Shown: positions 63,049 to 64,000 of the stretch, piece by piece
Layout of the letters: each line of letters starts with the position of its first letter
Position numbering within the stretch: position 1 is the stretch's first letter
From: Paenibacillus polysaccharolyticus
GTDB lineage: Bacteria; Bacillota; Bacilli; Paenibacillales; Paenibacillaceae
Length of the DNA: 64,000 nt
Assembly (NCBI RefSeq): GCF_900102085.1
Contig: NZ_FMVM01000012.1
Span: 178,618 to 242,617 of the forward strand
Reading direction: 5' to 3'
Made by a program: the position numbers and the translations under genes
Notes under the pieces: model-generated
The model's database searches: none
Seen by the model: only the letters and a program-made list of their open reading frames with translations
Told to the model about the DNA's origin: nothing

Positions 63049-63064
63049 TGACCTGATTCTTTGG
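63026..63064 (+). terminator. Hairpin spanning the end of the yesN-type gene
   Basis: CCAAAGAACCAGGTC (63026-63040) and GACCTGATTCTTTGG (63050-63064) pair with one mismatch; the stop codon lies in the loop. No T-run follows, so it may be a 3' stabiliser or a weak terminator. Confidence 0.5.
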
Positions 63065-63102
63065 GGTATGCCTGCTTGGTGCAGAGGTTTTACATCTTTT
63101 CA

Positions 63103-63380
63103 TTCACAGAGAATACTAGACTGGTTTAGAGAACCGCTGCTAACGCAGCCACACTTGGCAAGCACATATAAAGCCAGCCAACACTACGTCCTTCTCACTA
63201 TCCTTACTTAGCTGAATTGACCAACTTCTCCTTCACAGCGAACACTAGACTAAAAATACAGCTTTTCTCCCACCATCCACACTTGGGCTGAATGGACCAA
63301 CTTCTCTTCCTCAGATAACACTTGTCAACACTACAACCTTTCTTCCGCAGCAAACGTTAGCTAACACAAGTTATTTTTTT
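63103..63380. repeat. Degenerate direct repeats in non-coding DNA
   Basis: TTCACAGAGAATACTAGACT (63103-63122) recurs as TTCACAGCGAACACTAGACT (63232-63251). GCTGAATTGACCAACTTCTC (~63211) recurs as GCTGAATGGACCAACTTCTC (~63286). No coding frame is convincing in this stretch. Confidence 0.6.
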
Positions 63381-63451
63381 AATTTTCAATTATGATCACA
63401 AAGCTAACGAGCAAAGCCTCCCAGAAAAAACTTCTCACCGTATCTCTCCAA

Positions 63452-63650
63452 ATTCTAACGATTTCAGATGAGTTTATTTGAGCGAAATAGAACCTTCTGA
63501 AATTGTAACGATCTCCACAGAGCTTATTTCAACAAAAACAGAGGAAACAAGCCCATTTTAGCGCCAAACAACTGAAATAAGCTTCCCTGGGATCGTTAGA
63601 AAATAAAAACGTGTGAAATCGCTGAAATAGCGTCTCTGGTCTTTAAAGCC
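63452..63650. repeat. Four-copy direct and inverted repeat
   Basis: Two direct copies (starting ATTCTAACGATTTCAGATGA at 63452 and ATTGTAACGATCTCCACAGA at 63502, exactly 50 bp apart) are followed by two inverted copies (63572-63604, CTGAAATAAGCTTCCCTGGG then ATCGTTAGAA; and a shorter one at 63622-63645, CTGAAATAGCGTCTCTGGTC). Together they can fold into a large hairpin next to the transposase gene. Confidence 0.7.
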
Positions 63651-63713
63651 CCCTAATCCAATTGGACACTCGAAGCTACCTCAGATACACTAAATGAAAT
63701 GAGGAGAGTGTTC

Positions 63714-64000
63714 ATGAAAAGACGATTTAGATGCCCGGTTGAGGCGAAAAAGGAGTATGTCGTAGAGGTGCTTTCTGGCCTCCGGACAGAGGTCGTGGCA
63801 CGAAAGTACGGCATGTCTCCTAAAACGCTGACGACTTGGGTTCGTCAATATGAAGATGAGGTGGGGGAACTGGTGGCTAAAAAACAAAAAGAAACGCAAC
63901 AAATACAGCAAGATGCAGCCAACTATCAAGAATTACAAGAGAAATACGATGAAGCTTTGAAACTTCTCGGCGCAAAAGAATTAGAGAACCAGATTCTCAA
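63714..64000 (+). CDS. IS3-type transposase OrfA (3' end outside window)
   Basis: ATG 63714 lies 5 bp after GAGGAGAG; 95 codons are visible and the frame is still open at the window end. The N-terminal helix-turn-helix (EAKKEYVVEVLSGLRTEVVA, KYGMSPKTLTTWVRQYED) is followed by a coiled coil (YQELQEKYDEALKLLGAKEL), the usual plan of OrfA of IS3 elements. The second frame and right end are outside. The left terminal repeat should lie between ~63640 and 63713; TTGGACACTCGAAGC near 63662 is a candidate, but it cannot be confirmed without the other end. Confidence 0.75.
   Translation, partial: MKRRFRCPVEAKKEYVVEVLSGLRTEVVARKYGMSPKTLTTWVRQYEDEVGELVAKKQKETQQIQQDAANYQELQEKYDEALKLLGAKELENQIL

Overview
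The window looks like a chromosomal segment of a Paenibacillus or close relative (Bacillota). The reasons are strong GGAGG-type ribosome binding sites, a SleB/CwlJ-type spore cortex hydrolase, a UvrX/YqjW-type polymerase followed by YolD, YaaA, DUF3139 proteins, YesM/YesN two-component regulators beside CUT1-type sugar ABC transporters, and a pectate lyase. The genus is inferred from gene content and was not checked against a database. I saw no rRNA, tRNA or CRISPR array.

Layout. (1) 1-1350: the 3' end of a PL9-like pectate lyase, a small DUF6809-like gene and a 50-codon relic of a yyaL (DUF255) gene. (2) 1352-6622: a very AT-rich, three-gene minus-strand operon encoding a membrane protein, a TIR-like protein and a 1443-residue STAND ATPase with an N-terminal PD-(D/E)XK-like nuclease (Avs-like). 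It is a probable phage-defence cassette. (3) 7000-24573: a polymorphic-toxin island, all on the minus strand. It holds a secreted nine-repeat protein, a full-length Rhs/WapA-like toxin with its immunity gene, two orphan Rhs C-terminal cassettes with their own immunity genes, a WXG100-type nuclease toxin with immunity gene, extra immunity-like genes and several decayed immunity genes. (4) 24800-28600: housekeeping genes (yaaA, a DUF3139 protein, a SleB-like hydrolase, an MFS transporter). (5) 28741-34480: an SsuD-like flavin monooxygenase and a CUT1 ABC transporter, divergent from an AraC regulator with a visible promoter and operator. (6) 35751-44322: a probable exopolysaccharide cluster (two TIM-barrel glycosidase-like proteins, UDP-sugar dehydrogenase, family 2 glycosyltransferase, HEAT-repeat membrane protein, variant response regulator). 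A roughly 150-190 bp palindromic element interrupts it twice; a third copy lies upstream of the monooxygenase. (7) 45000-50100: an SOS-controlled Y-family polymerase with YolD, glutaminase, a SLOG/LOG-like protein and a GNAT acetyltransferase. (8) 50457-54558: a LytS/LytTR two-component system beside an OFA/YhjX-like transporter, with three 10-bp operator repeats at 21-bp spacing. (9) 54761-63048: a GH78 rhamnosidase-like enzyme and CUT1 ABC transporter, divergent from a YesM/YesN sensor-regulator pair. (10) 63049-64000: a repeat-rich non-coding stretch and the start of an IS3-type transposase gene.

How the parts work together. The pectate lyase, the GH78/ABC/YesMN cluster and the other sugar ABC transporter fit a plant-associated saprophyte taking up pectin-derived oligosaccharides. 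The toxin island follows the cassette-exchange logic of Rhs/WapA systems: near-identical 550-600 bp blocks of Rhs core precede each alternative toxin tip, so homologous recombination could swap tips. The two-component/transporter pair closely parallels the pyruvate-responsive YpdAB-yhjX circuit of E. coli, both in gene content and in operator sequence.
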